Positions 8,730 through 17,770 are shown, counted from the stretch's first letter. The stretch is DNA of 50,311 bases from Endozoicomonas atrinae (GCF_001647025.1 NZ_LUKQ02000008.1:1-50311); one strand, 5' to 3'. The notes: generated by a model not told the origin, from the letters alone. Translations and numbers: made by a program.

Positions 8730-9326
8730 ATGGCCAATGGAGTTGGTGGATCCGGATCTGCACTTAACTGGGTGCAAAAGAAAACAGCAAAACGGCCTCA
8801 GCTGTTCAAAAAACCAGCAAACACACCCAACCTTGGCAATATTTCCAAAACTGAAGCCAAAGCCCGTGTTTACTCCTCGAAAGATTCAACGTTCAGTGTA
8901 AAAGATACTAGTTTATTAAAGCGCACTGCAAGGCAAGTCCCTGCTGATACTCGATTGCCAACAACCGCTTCTCAGAGTGAAGCTCTGATAACATTAAACA
9001 GCAGCCTGAAAACACTCGAAGCACAATTAAAGGAGAGAGACTCCAGAGTAGAAGCAACGGAAGAAAAAAGGAAAGCTGCTGGAAAGGAGTTATTAATTGC
9101 AGCCAAACAGGCAGGCCTCAGTACTCAAGAAGCATTAAGATCCTCCGATTTCGCCAGACACAAAGAAAAATATCAGAAAGCATCGACTCTATGCAAATCA
9201 GCAATAGAGAACCGTGACAGGCTTAAAAACAGTATCGATGCATTAAAAACCCAAATTACCACAATAGAGAAGCTTCAAAGTCTTAAAAACCATCCTATGC
9301 TGCAGCAGCAAAGCAACAGCAGATAA
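8730..9326 (+). CDS. hypothetical coiled-coil protein
   Basis: I do not recognise this 198-residue protein. The first 85 residues are polar, basic and rich in Ser/Thr/Lys with a Gly/Ser-rich start (MANGVGGSGSALN). Residues about 85-190 are strongly predicted-helical with heptad-like spacing (LKTLEAQLKERDSRVEATEE; LKNSIDALKTQITTIEKLQ), consistent with a two-part coiled coil. There is no signal peptide or membrane segment. GGGAAG five nt before the ATG supports the start. The disordered N-terminus plus coiled coil is common among secreted or host-interacting proteins, but nothing proves that here. Confidence 0.7.
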   Translation: MANGVGGSGSALNWVQKKTAKRPQLFKKPANTPNLGNISKTEAKARVYSSKDSTFSVKDTSLLKRTARQVPADTRLPTTASQSEALITLNSSLKTLEAQLKERDSRVEATEEKRKAAGKELLIAAKQAGLSTQEALRSSDFARHKEKYQKASTLCKSAIENRDRLKNSIDALKTQITTIEKLQSLKNHPMLQQQSNSR

Positions 9327-9346
9327 AGGATAAATGAGATCGGCAC

Positions 9347-11569
9347 TCAGGGCAGTAAAACAGGCGAATTTTTGATAACCCCGTCCACAAACAATTTTCC
9401 GATGGTATAAATAGTCTGCATCGGATTAGCTCCACAGGATGTCGGAAAAACACTGCCATCCACGATATAGAGATTAGAAATTTCCTGACCTGATTTCTGG
9501 TTCCAGACCCTGAAATTTTTTGAGACCACCGATGTTTGTGCATTATTGCCCATTTTATTACTGCCCTGCAGATGAGCAGAAGAAAGAAAATTCTGATTCG
9601 GCATCAATGTCATGCGATTAACCGCTGTTTCAACCTGACTGATATCCAACAAGGGAAAATAAGTCGCCTCGTCCGACAATAGTGACTCACTGGAAAGCAG
9701 TTCCACTTTTTCTGCGGATGCCTTGAAAGCAATCTTGATACCGATTTTCAGCCCTTCCTTGAATCGTTTAATCGAGTCATCACTGAGTTCATAGAAAATA
9801 TCCACTTCATTCGTTTCCGGGTTAATAAAAATACGATTATTATCTTCTGGCTCATCAACCAGCATCACTCCAAACCCACCGTAATGGGAAAAATTCTCCA
9901 CCATACTGAGGATCTGCCGACCGCTACCCGGATGCAGCAATGCACCAAAGGCAGCATCAGCAGACATGGCTTCAAAAAAATACCCATCTTCAACCGTTCT
10001 CGATGGCACATAAACAGAAGCAGAAATCCCCTCATGATTATTTACCGGAAAGTGGAAATTCGCGGGTATTCCCATGGAAGGATGCAGCACAATGCCTTTC
10101 CCTGCCCGAGGGTGATCAGGAAAACTTCGCAGCATAATCTCTGCGGAACCCAGGCTGCCTGCAGATAAAATCACGTTTCTGGCTTGAATGGTTGCCACTG
10201 TACCCGTTTCTGCAGCAAATTCATTGGGGTCTTTGAGGACACCACAGTCATCCCACGTCAGCTGAAAGGTTATCTGAACGCCTTCAGCCTTCTGACCTGA
10301 GCCATCCATTAGCACTCTGGTAACGCGGGCAGAAGGAATAATCGAAACTCTGTTGTGATAATCACCTCGCAGTGATGGGTTTAAAAAAGCATCGACAGCA
10401 GATACTTTCAAGATTTTATTCTGCCCACCCTCAGAAGTTCGAGCGTTAAGGTGATAACGTTCTGGAACCAAGCCTTCTTCCAGGGCGCCATTGTGCAGAA
10501 TCCGGTTATTCTGGTTAACTTCATCCATAGCAGGCTTTCTGGTACCAAGTTTTTCCATGACCCACTGATATGCCGCGTCCACCCGGGAGTCATTAAACAG
10601 GTCTTCCCTCACCCAGTCATTATCCATCCATTGGTGAAACCTTCTCTCAATAGCCGGCAACCTTGGCGAAAAAGCCAGGTCCACATTAACGGCGGTTCCA
10701 CCTCCCACGGCCTGACCATTGCGAATCACAATACTCCCATCACTACTGGTTCTCAGATTGGCAGATTCAATCAGTTCCGGGGTAAATGTCGTATCACGAC
10801 TACCGGGTTTCACAAAGGGGCCAGCCTCGACAACGACAATATTAAGTTCGGTTCCTGACCTTGCCAGTTCGGAGGCGATGAGTGACCCTGCAGGACCACT
10901 GCCAATAACCAGGTAGTCAATCTCTCCACTCTGGTGTCGGATAACCCCATTATCAAAAGTCAGCTTTGAATCAGGAAGCAGATAGTCCACCTCTTTACTG
11001 ACGGCAGTTGCTGTATCAATCCCTGATATCAACTCAGACAGTGACTTCCCATCAGGCAACTTACTGGAATACGCAAGACTGATATACGTTTTACGCAGTT
11101 CAAAAGCCAGTCGTCGAATATCATTATCCGCATGACGCCGTAAATCCATCAGAAAGCTGGCCTGCCGATCATAACTCATCTCCTGAAAACCAAACGTCAT
11201 CAGCTCCGGATAGGATTTTTGCAGATCTTCCGGCACCAGACTGGTTTCAGAAACACTCAGGAACTCAAGCTGCTGTAGAATATTACGGTTCTGTCGGACA
11301 TATTCCCACGATCTCTCCCTGACCAGGCACCGAGCCTGCCGAATGGTACTGGAAAAGGCATCAGATTCGGGCAGAATGAAATTGAACAAGGCGTAATGAA
11401 CGCCTTTGAGTCTATCGTCATGGTAACCAGCACTATCAGAATAAATATATTGAGCGCAGGCTGAACCGGCAGAGGCCAGCTCCATAGCAACACTGTTTTT
11501 TACCAGTAATAGCAGAGTAAGCAGTAAAAACGGCTTGAAGCCTGTTTCGAATGGTTTTCTGGTAGACAT
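9347..11569 (-). CDS. exported GMC-family oxidoreductase (long-chain alcohol oxidase-like)
   Basis: A 740-residue FAD flavoprotein of the glucose-methanol-choline family. It starts with a signal peptide (FKPFLLLTLLLLVKNSVA, about 11-28). A helical segment at about 130-165 resembles the N-terminal part of long-chain fatty alcohol oxidases. The FAD-binding fold begins at DYLVIGSGPAGSLIASELA (about 218-236), with the second signature NGQAVGGGTAVN downstream. The C-terminal part carries SSAHLQGSNKMG (active-site His) and DGSVFPTSCGANPMQT (second catalytic residue Asn). The ATG at 11569 avoids overlap with the upstream gene and gives a normal signal peptide. It sits 25 bp downstream of the methyltransferase-like gene, probably as one operon. 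The substrate is unknown. Confidence 0.85.
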   Translation of the reverse strand: MSTRKPFETGFKPFLLLTLLLLVKNSVAMELASAGSACAQYIYSDSAGYHDDRLKGVHYALFNFILPESDAFSSTIRQARCLVRERSWEYVRQNRNILQQLEFLSVSETSLVPEDLQKSYPELMTFGFQEMSYDRQASFLMDLRRHADNDIRRLAFELRKTYISLAYSSKLPDGKSLSELISGIDTATAVSKEVDYLLPDSKLTFDNGVIRHQSGEIDYLVIGSGPAGSLIASELARSGTELNIVVVEAGPFVKPGSRDTTFTPELIESANLRTSSDGSIVIRNGQAVGGGTAVNVDLAFSPRLPAIERRFHQWMDNDWVREDLFNDSRVDAAYQWVMEKLGTRKPAMDEVNQNNRILHNGALEEGLVPERYHLNARTSEGGQNKILKVSAVDAFLNPSLRGDYHNRVSIIPSARVTRVLMDGSGQKAEGVQITFQLTWDDCGVLKDPNEFAAETGTVATIQARNVILSAGSLGSAEIMLRSFPDHPRAGKGIVLHPSMGIPANFHFPVNNHEGISASVYVPSRTVEDGYFFEAMSADAAFGALLHPGSGRQILSMVENFSHYGGFGVMLVDEPEDNNRIFINPETNEVDIFYELSDDSIKRFKEGLKIGIKIAFKASAEKVELLSSESLLSDEATYFPLLDISQVETAVNRMTLMPNQNFLSSAHLQGSNKMGNNAQTSVVSKNFRVWNQKSGQEISNLYIVDGSVFPTSCGANPMQTIYTIGKLFVDGVIKNSPVLLP

Positions 11570-11594
11570 GACAGCCAACACCTGCAGCTTATAA

Positions 11595-13469
11595 TTAGTA
11601 GTCAAAAATGTGCTTAATAGAAAAACCATCAAGCTGACTAACCTGTCTGACCATGTCACCCATCGTACCCAGCTCTACCTTGATAATTGCCCGCTTGATA
11701 CAGCTGTCGATCACCGAATTGAAAGAGAACAGCTCTTTACACCCTATTAATTCAGAACATATTGACTTTGTCTCATTACCTTGCGTTTCGATAGCCAAAA
11801 CAATCCATTGATTACCTGCCACCTCTTCAATATGAACAGAGTTCTGGACAAGATTCAGAATAATTTCAGTAAATGGCTGATATCTGGGTACCTTTAGGGC
11901 GTGATAATCACCAGAAGAGTAAACAACGTCAATCCTGTCATCACTCTGTACCAGCCCACCAGCAGGGTCATAAACAATCATTCCTATCGTCCCGGACTCT
12001 TCACCATAGGTAGAACCAGATCCAGCCTTAAGCAGTGGAGCCATATACGACTTCAGCCAATACTCTGTCCTGAATAAAGTTGCTTCTGAATCATTCTCAT
12101 GATTTTTCTGATTAAATTCCCGGTATTTCTGCTGATAAGGAAATTCATAAAAAGGGGTATGGTTTATATAGTGCGCATATTCATTTTGAATGCTGGCAAT
12201 ATATGGATTTGTCTGTTTTTTACGAACCCATGTTTTATCAACAGCACCTTTGACGGCATATTCCGTTCCCTGAATAACACCTAAAAATGCATTCATAAAA
12301 TTATACCCAACATTCACTCCCTGAGTATTAACCAGAGATTTCAGATAAACCCACCAGTAGAGCCCAATACTTTTAAAATAAGGGAAGTGCCAGGAGCCAC
12401 TATTCTGAACAAACTGGGCATAATCCTGAGAATTCCAGACAATCCACCATTCAGGAACGGTAAGGATCGATTGATCTTCTGCCCTCAGGTAAAGCTGGTT
12501 TTCACGGATGTTCTGCTGCAATTTAACAAGGTCTGTAGCGGTAGTTTTGGTGAAACGAAGCAGAGTGTTATCCGAGGGGTCTCCTTCCTGTTTCATACGC
12601 CCGGCATGAACCGTAAAACCGTGTCGTTCCACCAGATCAATCCAGTACTGCAAGGGCTGAAAGTTTCTATATTCATTGACCTCATCGTTCACCGCCACAC
12701 CAGTTGCCAGGTTAAACGTCATATGGGCAAGATGAACATAACTCTCGTTGATGTCATCCAGGTCGTGATCCCTCAGGATAAATACACCTCCGACTCTGAG
12801 TATTCGGTTCAGCGACTCCAGAAAACCATCCAGTTTTTCTACCGGGGTATGATGCAGCCCCACATACATCGTTACCAGGTCGAGACTTTCCGTTGGAATA
12901 TCTGCCTCAGAGATCGGTGAGAAATTATCAGAGGGGATAAATTGATAATTTGGGAAAAGAGCACCTCTTTTAACATAGGAAGCAATATCAAAAGCACCGG
13001 GATTCCTGTCATTAAGCATAAAGACCCGCCCCGTAAACCCACCAGGGAAGCTGTCCTGCAGAGTATTGATGTAAGTTCCATCCGTACCGATTTCAAGATA
13101 ACCATCAATCTCATACTTTTCAGGAATCAACACTTTTGTCTGATATCCCAGTACTTCCCTTTGATGATTCAGTGCCTTTTTTGCCAGCTTGAGTGATTCA
13201 AAAACACCGGGGTTCACCTCAGACATCCTTCCTGCAACATTTCGATAAACCTGCAGGTCGGTTGATTCCGGCTTTTGCATTATTTCCTGATGAATCAAAT
13301 GGTCCATTTGATCCGCTGAAATAAAGCGCAGCACTTCGTTATAAAACCCTTGAAAGTGCGATCTTTTATCATCATCGAGATAAACAGATGAAAAGTGGAA
13401 GGAACCCACATTCCCCAGGGCGACAACAGAAAACAACAATAAAAAGCCTGGCAACACCCTGTTTTTCAT
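11595..13469 (-). CDS. exported class I SAM-methyltransferase-domain protein
   Basis: A 624-residue protein with a signal peptide (VLPGFLLLFSVVALG, about 5-19). A class I methyltransferase core follows at about 125-270. Motif I-like YLEIGTDGTYINTL is degenerate against the usual GxGxG. SLDLVTMYVGLHHTP and LNRILRVGGVFILRDHD match motifs IV-VI of the Methyltransf_11 type. Residues about 320-500 are Trp/Tyr-rich and unassigned. A C-terminal part (about 530-624) contains several Cys. An exported SAM enzyme is odd because SAM is cytoplasmic, so it may be membrane-anchored, inactive or delivered to a host. It is cotranscribed with the GMC oxidase. Confidence 0.75.
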   Translation of the reverse strand: MKNRVLPGFLLLFSVVALGNVGSFHFSSVYLDDDKRSHFQGFYNEVLRFISADQMDHLIHQEIMQKPESTDLQVYRNVAGRMSEVNPGVFESLKLAKKALNHQREVLGYQTKVLIPEKYEIDGYLEIGTDGTYINTLQDSFPGGFTGRVFMLNDRNPGAFDIASYVKRGALFPNYQFIPSDNFSPISEADIPTESLDLVTMYVGLHHTPVEKLDGFLESLNRILRVGGVFILRDHDLDDINESYVHLAHMTFNLATGVAVNDEVNEYRNFQPLQYWIDLVERHGFTVHAGRMKQEGDPSDNTLLRFTKTTATDLVKLQQNIRENQLYLRAEDQSILTVPEWWIVWNSQDYAQFVQNSGSWHFPYFKSIGLYWWVYLKSLVNTQGVNVGYNFMNAFLGVIQGTEYAVKGAVDKTWVRKKQTNPYIASIQNEYAHYINHTPFYEFPYQQKYREFNQKNHENDSEATLFRTEYWLKSYMAPLLKAGSGSTYGEESGTIGMIVYDPAGGLVQSDDRIDVVYSSGDYHALKVPRYQPFTEIILNLVQNSVHIEEVAGNQWIVLAIETQGNETKSICSELIGCKELFSFNSVIDSCIKRAIIKVELGTMGDMVRQVSQLDGFSIKHIFDY

Positions 13470-13503
13470 ATTAACAATGACTCATCCAAAGGGTAATCAA
13501 TAA

Positions 13504-13523
13504 TTAAACTAACGTTTGTTTAA
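13504..13523. promoter_or_regulatory. 20-bp operator-like palindrome upstream of the methyltransferase/GMC operon
   Basis: TTAAACTAACGTTTGTTTAA is a palindrome with one mismatched pair out of ten, centred 45 bp upstream of the methyltransferase start. Its AAAC-N4-GTTT core resembles sites bound by TetR-type fatty-acid regulators such as PsrA (family knowledge). Which regulator binds here is not shown. Confidence 0.55.
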
Positions 13524-13760
13524 ATTTCCAGCCCTTTTGACAAGCAAAAGTTCCAAGAGTTCCTTACACCTCAGTCAGGGAACCAGGAGTTATTGGATTA
13601 TTTGATATGGGTATTTACCAGACCTGCTTACCCAGACGAAAGATCAAACAGTATCCTGAGATACGCCCCCCCTGGGTGCAAATCCAAAAAATGTCCATAA
13701 ACACAGTCATTTCAAAAGCAATGAAATAACTGTGTTCATAAAAAGAAGTCAATGTAAGGC

Positions 13761-14144
13761 TTAATGCTCAAACTGATGAGTTGCCAGTCCGGTTTCATCA
13801 TCCAGTTTTTCAGGGGGGGGAACAGGCTTTCCATCAAACACTGGGTAGGACTGCCCCCTGGCCCAGCAATAGGTATACATAGTATCGCTGGTTACATACT
13901 TGCCATCATTATCCCACAGGTGGGTGCTTGCACCGCAGTTTGAACGCTGCTGATAGGTACAATGCCAGCCACTACCTGGCGCAGCGGCCCAGATGGAGTT
14001 TTCTGAAGCCCCGGGTTGGGAACAGCATAAATGGTGCGAAGGCCAGTCATCTGCACTGCCGCAGTTGGCATTCTCAAAAGCCAGGGCAAAAGACGACAAA
14101 CCAATGGTGAGAGCACACACGCTCAGCGACTGGCATAACTTCAT
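13761..14144 (-). CDS. small secreted cysteine-rich protein
   Basis: A 127-residue protein with a clear signal peptide (cleavage likely after SSFALA, residue 22). The mature part is about 105 residues with six cysteines (NC, LCC, HC, NC, YC), suggesting up to three disulfides, and many Trp/Tyr/His residues. I do not recognise the family. The acidic, Pro-rich tail (PVPPPEKLDDETG) looks disordered. AGGAG lies 8 nt before the ATG. It is monocistronic: the upstream elaA gene is 100 bp away on the same strand. A periplasmic or secreted function is inferred only from the signal and cysteines. Confidence 0.75.
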   Translation of the reverse strand: MKLCQSLSVCALTIGLSSFALAFENANCGSADDWPSHHLCCSQPGASENSIWAAAPGSGWHCTYQQRSNCGASTHLWDNDGKYVTSDTMYTYCWARGQSYPVFDGKPVPPPEKLDDETGLATHQFEH

Positions 14145-14243
14145 GTCAAAACTCCTCTGTTTTTGACGTCAAGTAATGCCAGACCAGTATAGTTTGGAAC
14201 AATAAAAGTCAGCAGGAAAAGCTGAAACTTCCCAAAACACAAC

Positions 14244-14693
14244 TTACCGTAACATCATATCCTGATGAGGGATGCCATCTTCTTCATAAGACTCCCCAAG
14301 CATTTGAAAGCCCAGACTCTGGTAAAACCCAACCAGATATACCTGCGCGGACACCATTACCGGTTTACCCGGCCACAGCTGACGACAGGTAGTAATGGCC
14401 TCCTTCATAATCAGCCTGGCATAGCCATGCCCTCGACTGTCCAGACCGACAGCCACCCGACCAATTGCTGACCCCTGATCGAAAGAAACACCCGGAGCCA
14501 GGCAGCGGGCGTAAGCACCGATACTATCCTGTTCCTTCAAATAAATATGACGTGTAGACGACAGTACATCCTTATTATCCAGTTCCGGGTAAGGACATGT
14601 CTGTTCAACAACAAAAACATCCACACGCAATTTAAGCAACTGATACAGCGTATGGACATCCAGCTCATCGAATGCATGGTTCAGTACAGACAT
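14244..14693 (-). CDS. elaA: ElaA-type GNAT N-acetyltransferase
   Basis: A 149-residue GNAT-fold protein of the ElaA family (E. coli ElaA is 153). The N-terminal ElaA signature LYQLLKLRVDVFVVEQTCPYPELD is followed by IGRVAVGLDSRGHGYARLIM (about 77-96), the acetyl-CoA pyrophosphate-binding loop (R/Q-x-x-G-x-G/A). YLVGFYQSLGFQ is the final beta-bulge strand. The acceptor substrate of ElaA proteins is not established. AAGG lies 5 nt before the ATG. It follows dinG by 30 bp on the same strand, so it is probably cotranscribed. Confidence 0.92.
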   Translation of the reverse strand: MSVLNHAFDELDVHTLYQLLKLRVDVFVVEQTCPYPELDNKDVLSSTRHIYLKEQDSIGAYARCLAPGVSFDQGSAIGRVAVGLDSRGHGYARLIMKEAITTCRQLWPGKPVMVSAQVYLVGFYQSLGFQMLGESYEEDGIPHQDMMLR

Positions 14694-14723
14694 GGTGACC
14701 TTACCTGTGTTAATTCAGCCTGT

Positions 14724-16955
14724 TTATCTCATCATAACTGCCGAGGCCGGCTCGATAATCCGGTTAAACGGCGGCAGAGAGTTCATAATCATCTGACCGT
14801 ATCGGGCAGTAACCAGCCGTCGATCCATAATCGTGATACGGCCACGATCCTGCTCCGTTCGTAATAAACGACCACAAGCCTGTATCAGGCGGATCGCCGC
14901 ATCCGGTACGGTAATTTCCATAAACGGATTCCGTCCCTGGGCTTCCAGCCATTCAGAAAGTGCTGCTTCCACAGGGTCATCAGGTACTGCAAAAGGAATC
15001 TTGGCAATAATAACGTGTTCGCAATAATGACCGGGTAAATCAATCCCTTCTGCCAGGCTGGCAAGACCAAACAGGATGCTGACCTTGCCATCATCAATCT
15101 GCTGACGATGCTTTTTCAACAACTCCTGCCGTGAATAGTCATCCTGAAGCAGAATTTTCTCCTGCCATTCAGCATTCAGACCAAAATGCACATCCTTCAT
15201 CTGCCTGCGGGAAGAAAACAGTACCAACATCCCTTTTGGACGATCATCGCCAGAAAGCAGCTCTGGCAAAAGCTCAATAATCTCACCGGTATGCTCTTCC
15301 GCATTCCGCGGGTCGGATGCCATGGCTGGTATTACCAGAGAAGCCGCCTCACCATGAAGAAATGGACTGGGCACCACGACACAGCGTGACTCTGCAGGTA
15401 CTCCGGAACGCATCCGGAACCGGCCAAAGCTGCCCAGTGCGGCCAGTGTTGCCGAGGTAACAATAGCCGCATGAGCAGGATTCCACAGAGTCTGCCATAA
15501 CGTCATGGACGACATGATCGGACTGCTGAATACCTCCAGCTCTTCTCCAAAAGAACCTTCGGTCCATTTCAACCAGCGTGCACACGGCGGCTCACCCTCA
15601 GGATCTTTCATGGTGTAAGTCAGCCAGAGTTGAAAATGGCTCTCCATCCGTGACTGCATACCACCGATTTCAGGGTAGAGCTGTTCCGCCTGCCAGCGGT
15701 CAATACCCGGAACATCACCATCCATTGCATCGTCCAGGGCTTTGGCAACCTTTTCCAGCATGCCGCTGCACTTACTGAAACCGGCTTTCAGCCGTTCAGC
15801 CTGCTGCCGCAGCGGCTCAGGCACAACACCTTCCGGAAAGCGATAATAAGCAACCTGACTTTCCCCGTGAGTGGTAAATTGCGTCTTAGGTTCAAACTGG
15901 GCAATGCTGTGCAGCATCTCCCGGGTATGACCCAGGGCATTCACCAAGGCATCAAACTCCGGTTGAATCCGCTCCAGCAATTCCCCCAGCTCTCCGGGCA
16001 GTGTCTGCTGGGTCAGAATTTTCTGCAGATGTCGTCCGGCTTTCTCAAGCCAGCTTGCCGTTCCCTTGACTCTGGACTGACAGGTAAAGTGATCAATAGC
16101 TTTGTCTGGCAGGTGATGACCTTCGTCAAACACGTAGATAGCATCCTTGGGTTCGGGAAGGATCGCACCACCTCCCAACGCCAGATCGGCCAGCACCAGA
16201 TCGTGGTTGGCAACAACCACATCGGCATGCTCCAGATCACCACGGGCTTTATAAAACGGGCACTGTCGAAAATAACCACAGCGACGCCCGCTGCATTGTG
16301 CGTGATCGGTAGTAATGGTTCGCCACTGTTGGTCTTCAAGGGCATCTGGCCAGCTGTCCCGGTCGCCTTCCCACTTGGAAGCGGCAAATGCTTCCAGCAT
16401 ACTCTGGTATAGCGCCAGTGAGGATTGATCATTTTCCAGGGTATAACCATCGTAGGCGAACATATCCATTAACGAGGCGGTCGCTTCCTCTTCCTGAAGC
16501 AACCTGTCCAGCTTACTCAGACAGGCATAACGCCCACGTCCCTTGGCAAGCGTATAAGAAAATTTGAGCCCGGTTTTTAAAATGATGTCTGGCAGATCTT
16601 TATTGATGACCTGCTCCTGAAGGGTCACTGTAGCCGTGGCAATGACCAGACGCTTTTTCGCTGCCTGAGCCATGACCACCGCAGGTAACACATAGCCTAC
16701 CGTTTTTCCGGTACCCGTACCGGCTTCAAGAACCGTAACGGAGGGATCAGAAATTCTGCGACCTTCACTATCGGTTTTAATATCACCAAGCGCACGGGCA
16801 ATCTCGGCAATCATCTGTTTCTGCCCCGGTCGGGCCTTTAGCTTTTTACTTTCCAAAAAAGCACTGTACGCTTTCTGGATGGCTCTCTTCTGGGGTTCGT
16901 CAAGCACAATGCCAATCGCTCTGGGAGGGAGTTCCAGTATATCCAGTAACTCCAA
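14724..16955 (-). CDS. dinG: ATP-dependent DNA helicase DinG (XPD/Rad3-like)
   Basis: A superfamily 2 5'-3' helicase that unwinds forked DNA and R-loops. The 743-residue protein has Walker A EAGTGTGKT at about 78-86. The iron-sulfur cysteines appear in GRYACL (about 140) and CSGRRCGYFRQCPF (about 220-233). The DEGH box is near 275, and the C-terminal helicase motif reads QACGRLLR. E. coli DinG is 716 residues. The start is uncertain: the frame opens with TTG and has no ATG before the conserved region. It is followed by elaA and preceded, 78 bp away, by an orphan gene on the same strand. Confidence 0.93.
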   Translation of the reverse strand: MELLDILELPPRAIGIVLDEPQKRAIQKAYSAFLESKKLKARPGQKQMIAEIARALGDIKTDSEGRRISDPSVTVLEAGTGTGKTVGYVLPAVVMAQAAKKRLVIATATVTLQEQVINKDLPDIILKTGLKFSYTLAKGRGRYACLSKLDRLLQEEEATASLMDMFAYDGYTLENDQSSLALYQSMLEAFAASKWEGDRDSWPDALEDQQWRTITTDHAQCSGRRCGYFRQCPFYKARGDLEHADVVVANHDLVLADLALGGGAILPEPKDAIYVFDEGHHLPDKAIDHFTCQSRVKGTASWLEKAGRHLQKILTQQTLPGELGELLERIQPEFDALVNALGHTREMLHSIAQFEPKTQFTTHGESQVAYYRFPEGVVPEPLRQQAERLKAGFSKCSGMLEKVAKALDDAMDGDVPGIDRWQAEQLYPEIGGMQSRMESHFQLWLTYTMKDPEGEPPCARWLKWTEGSFGEELEVFSSPIMSSMTLWQTLWNPAHAAIVTSATLAALGSFGRFRMRSGVPAESRCVVVPSPFLHGEAASLVIPAMASDPRNAEEHTGEIIELLPELLSGDDRPKGMLVLFSSRRQMKDVHFGLNAEWQEKILLQDDYSRQELLKKHRQQIDDGKVSILFGLASLAEGIDLPGHYCEHVIIAKIPFAVPDDPVEAALSEWLEAQGRNPFMEITVPDAAIRLIQACGRLLRTEQDRGRITIMDRRLVTARYGQMIMNSLPPFNRIIEPASAVMMR

Positions 16956-17033
16956 ATTAGATATTCTGACTGGATTGTATCGAATTTAGACAAGCTTCAC
17001 AGCGGTAGATGCCACAAGCCAATACGAGAGGCG

Positions 17034-17672
17034 TTAAAAGAGCTGCACAATACTTTGGCCTTCTCCGGAAGGACTGTCTTCCCGAATAATCACCATGCGG
17101 TCAGGAAAAGCACTGCGATAACTGGCAATAATGTCCATTAACTCATTGCAGGTTGCGGGCAAAAATCCCTCAACAAAACCCATCCCTTCTATAATCAAGT
17201 TTTTGGGCATGTTGGACAGCCGATCATCCAACATCGTCTGTTCAATACCAGACATACCCATGCCACTATGTAAAAGACCCAACTGATTTTTCAAGGAAGA
17301 TACCAGCATAGAAACGGTTGAAGCACCCGATAAATCCAGCAACAGATGCTCTCGACGGCGTGACTCGGGAAACGGCACTAAATTCGCCAGTGCTTCTTCA
17401 CCGCGGTCACTCAGGAATTGCTTCATCGCATCTAAATAAGCGACCTCACTGATCGCCAGATAATCACCATGGCGCCAATGATGTACAGCCACCTGTCCAG
17501 GTAACAGACAGGAATGAATGTCTGACCCGGGGTAACGCACACCACAGTTTCCTTCATTATTTACATAACCAATCTGCTGTGAGGCAAAAGCAACCAGATG
17601 TTGCTCTACAGGCCAGCTCTGCTGAAGTGTCCAAAAAAGCAGGTCATCAATTTCGTCCGCGCTGATTTCCAT
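17034..17672 (-). CDS. hypothetical protein upstream of dinG
   Basis: A 212-residue protein I do not recognise. It is acidic at the N-terminus (MEISADEIDDLLFW) and mixed alpha/beta in appearance, with no signal peptide or membrane segment. It contains HHWRHGDYLAISE near 75-87 and a C-terminal MVIIREDSPSGEGQ. Codon use and good coding length support a real gene. It is 78 bp upstream of dinG on the same strand and divergent from ychJ, with a shared 205-bp control region. Confidence 0.7.
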   Translation of the reverse strand: MEISADEIDDLLFWTLQQSWPVEQHLVAFASQQIGYVNNEGNCGVRYPGSDIHSCLLPGQVAVHHWRHGDYLAISEVAYLDAMKQFLSDRGEEALANLVPFPESRRREHLLLDLSGASTVSMLVSSLKNQLGLLHSGMGMSGIEQTMLDDRLSNMPKNLIIEGMGFVEGFLPATCNELMDIIASYRSAFPDRMVIIREDSPSGEGQSIVQLF

Positions 17673-17756
17673 TAATATTTATGCAACTTCTGTTAATCTC
17701 TTTATAGATAGGTATTTCTACCTAGCGAGAATAATGACATTTATTGCTCTGGTAAA

Positions 17757-17770
17757 TTGACACAAATCAA
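17757..17770. promoter_or_regulatory. FNR/ANR-like box in the divergent ychJ control region
   Basis: TTGACACAAATCAA differs by one base from the FNR/ANR consensus TTGAT-N4-ATCAA. It overlaps a possible TTGACA -35 element with TTTATT 17 nt downstream, oriented toward ychJ. A nearby hairpin at about 17708-17724 (TAGGTA-TTTC-TACCTA) is also visible. This is a motif match only. Confidence 0.4.

Noticed and set aside
15867-16412. 181-codon frame antisense to dinG
   Set aside because: Inside a gene with intact helicase and iron-sulfur motifs on the other strand.
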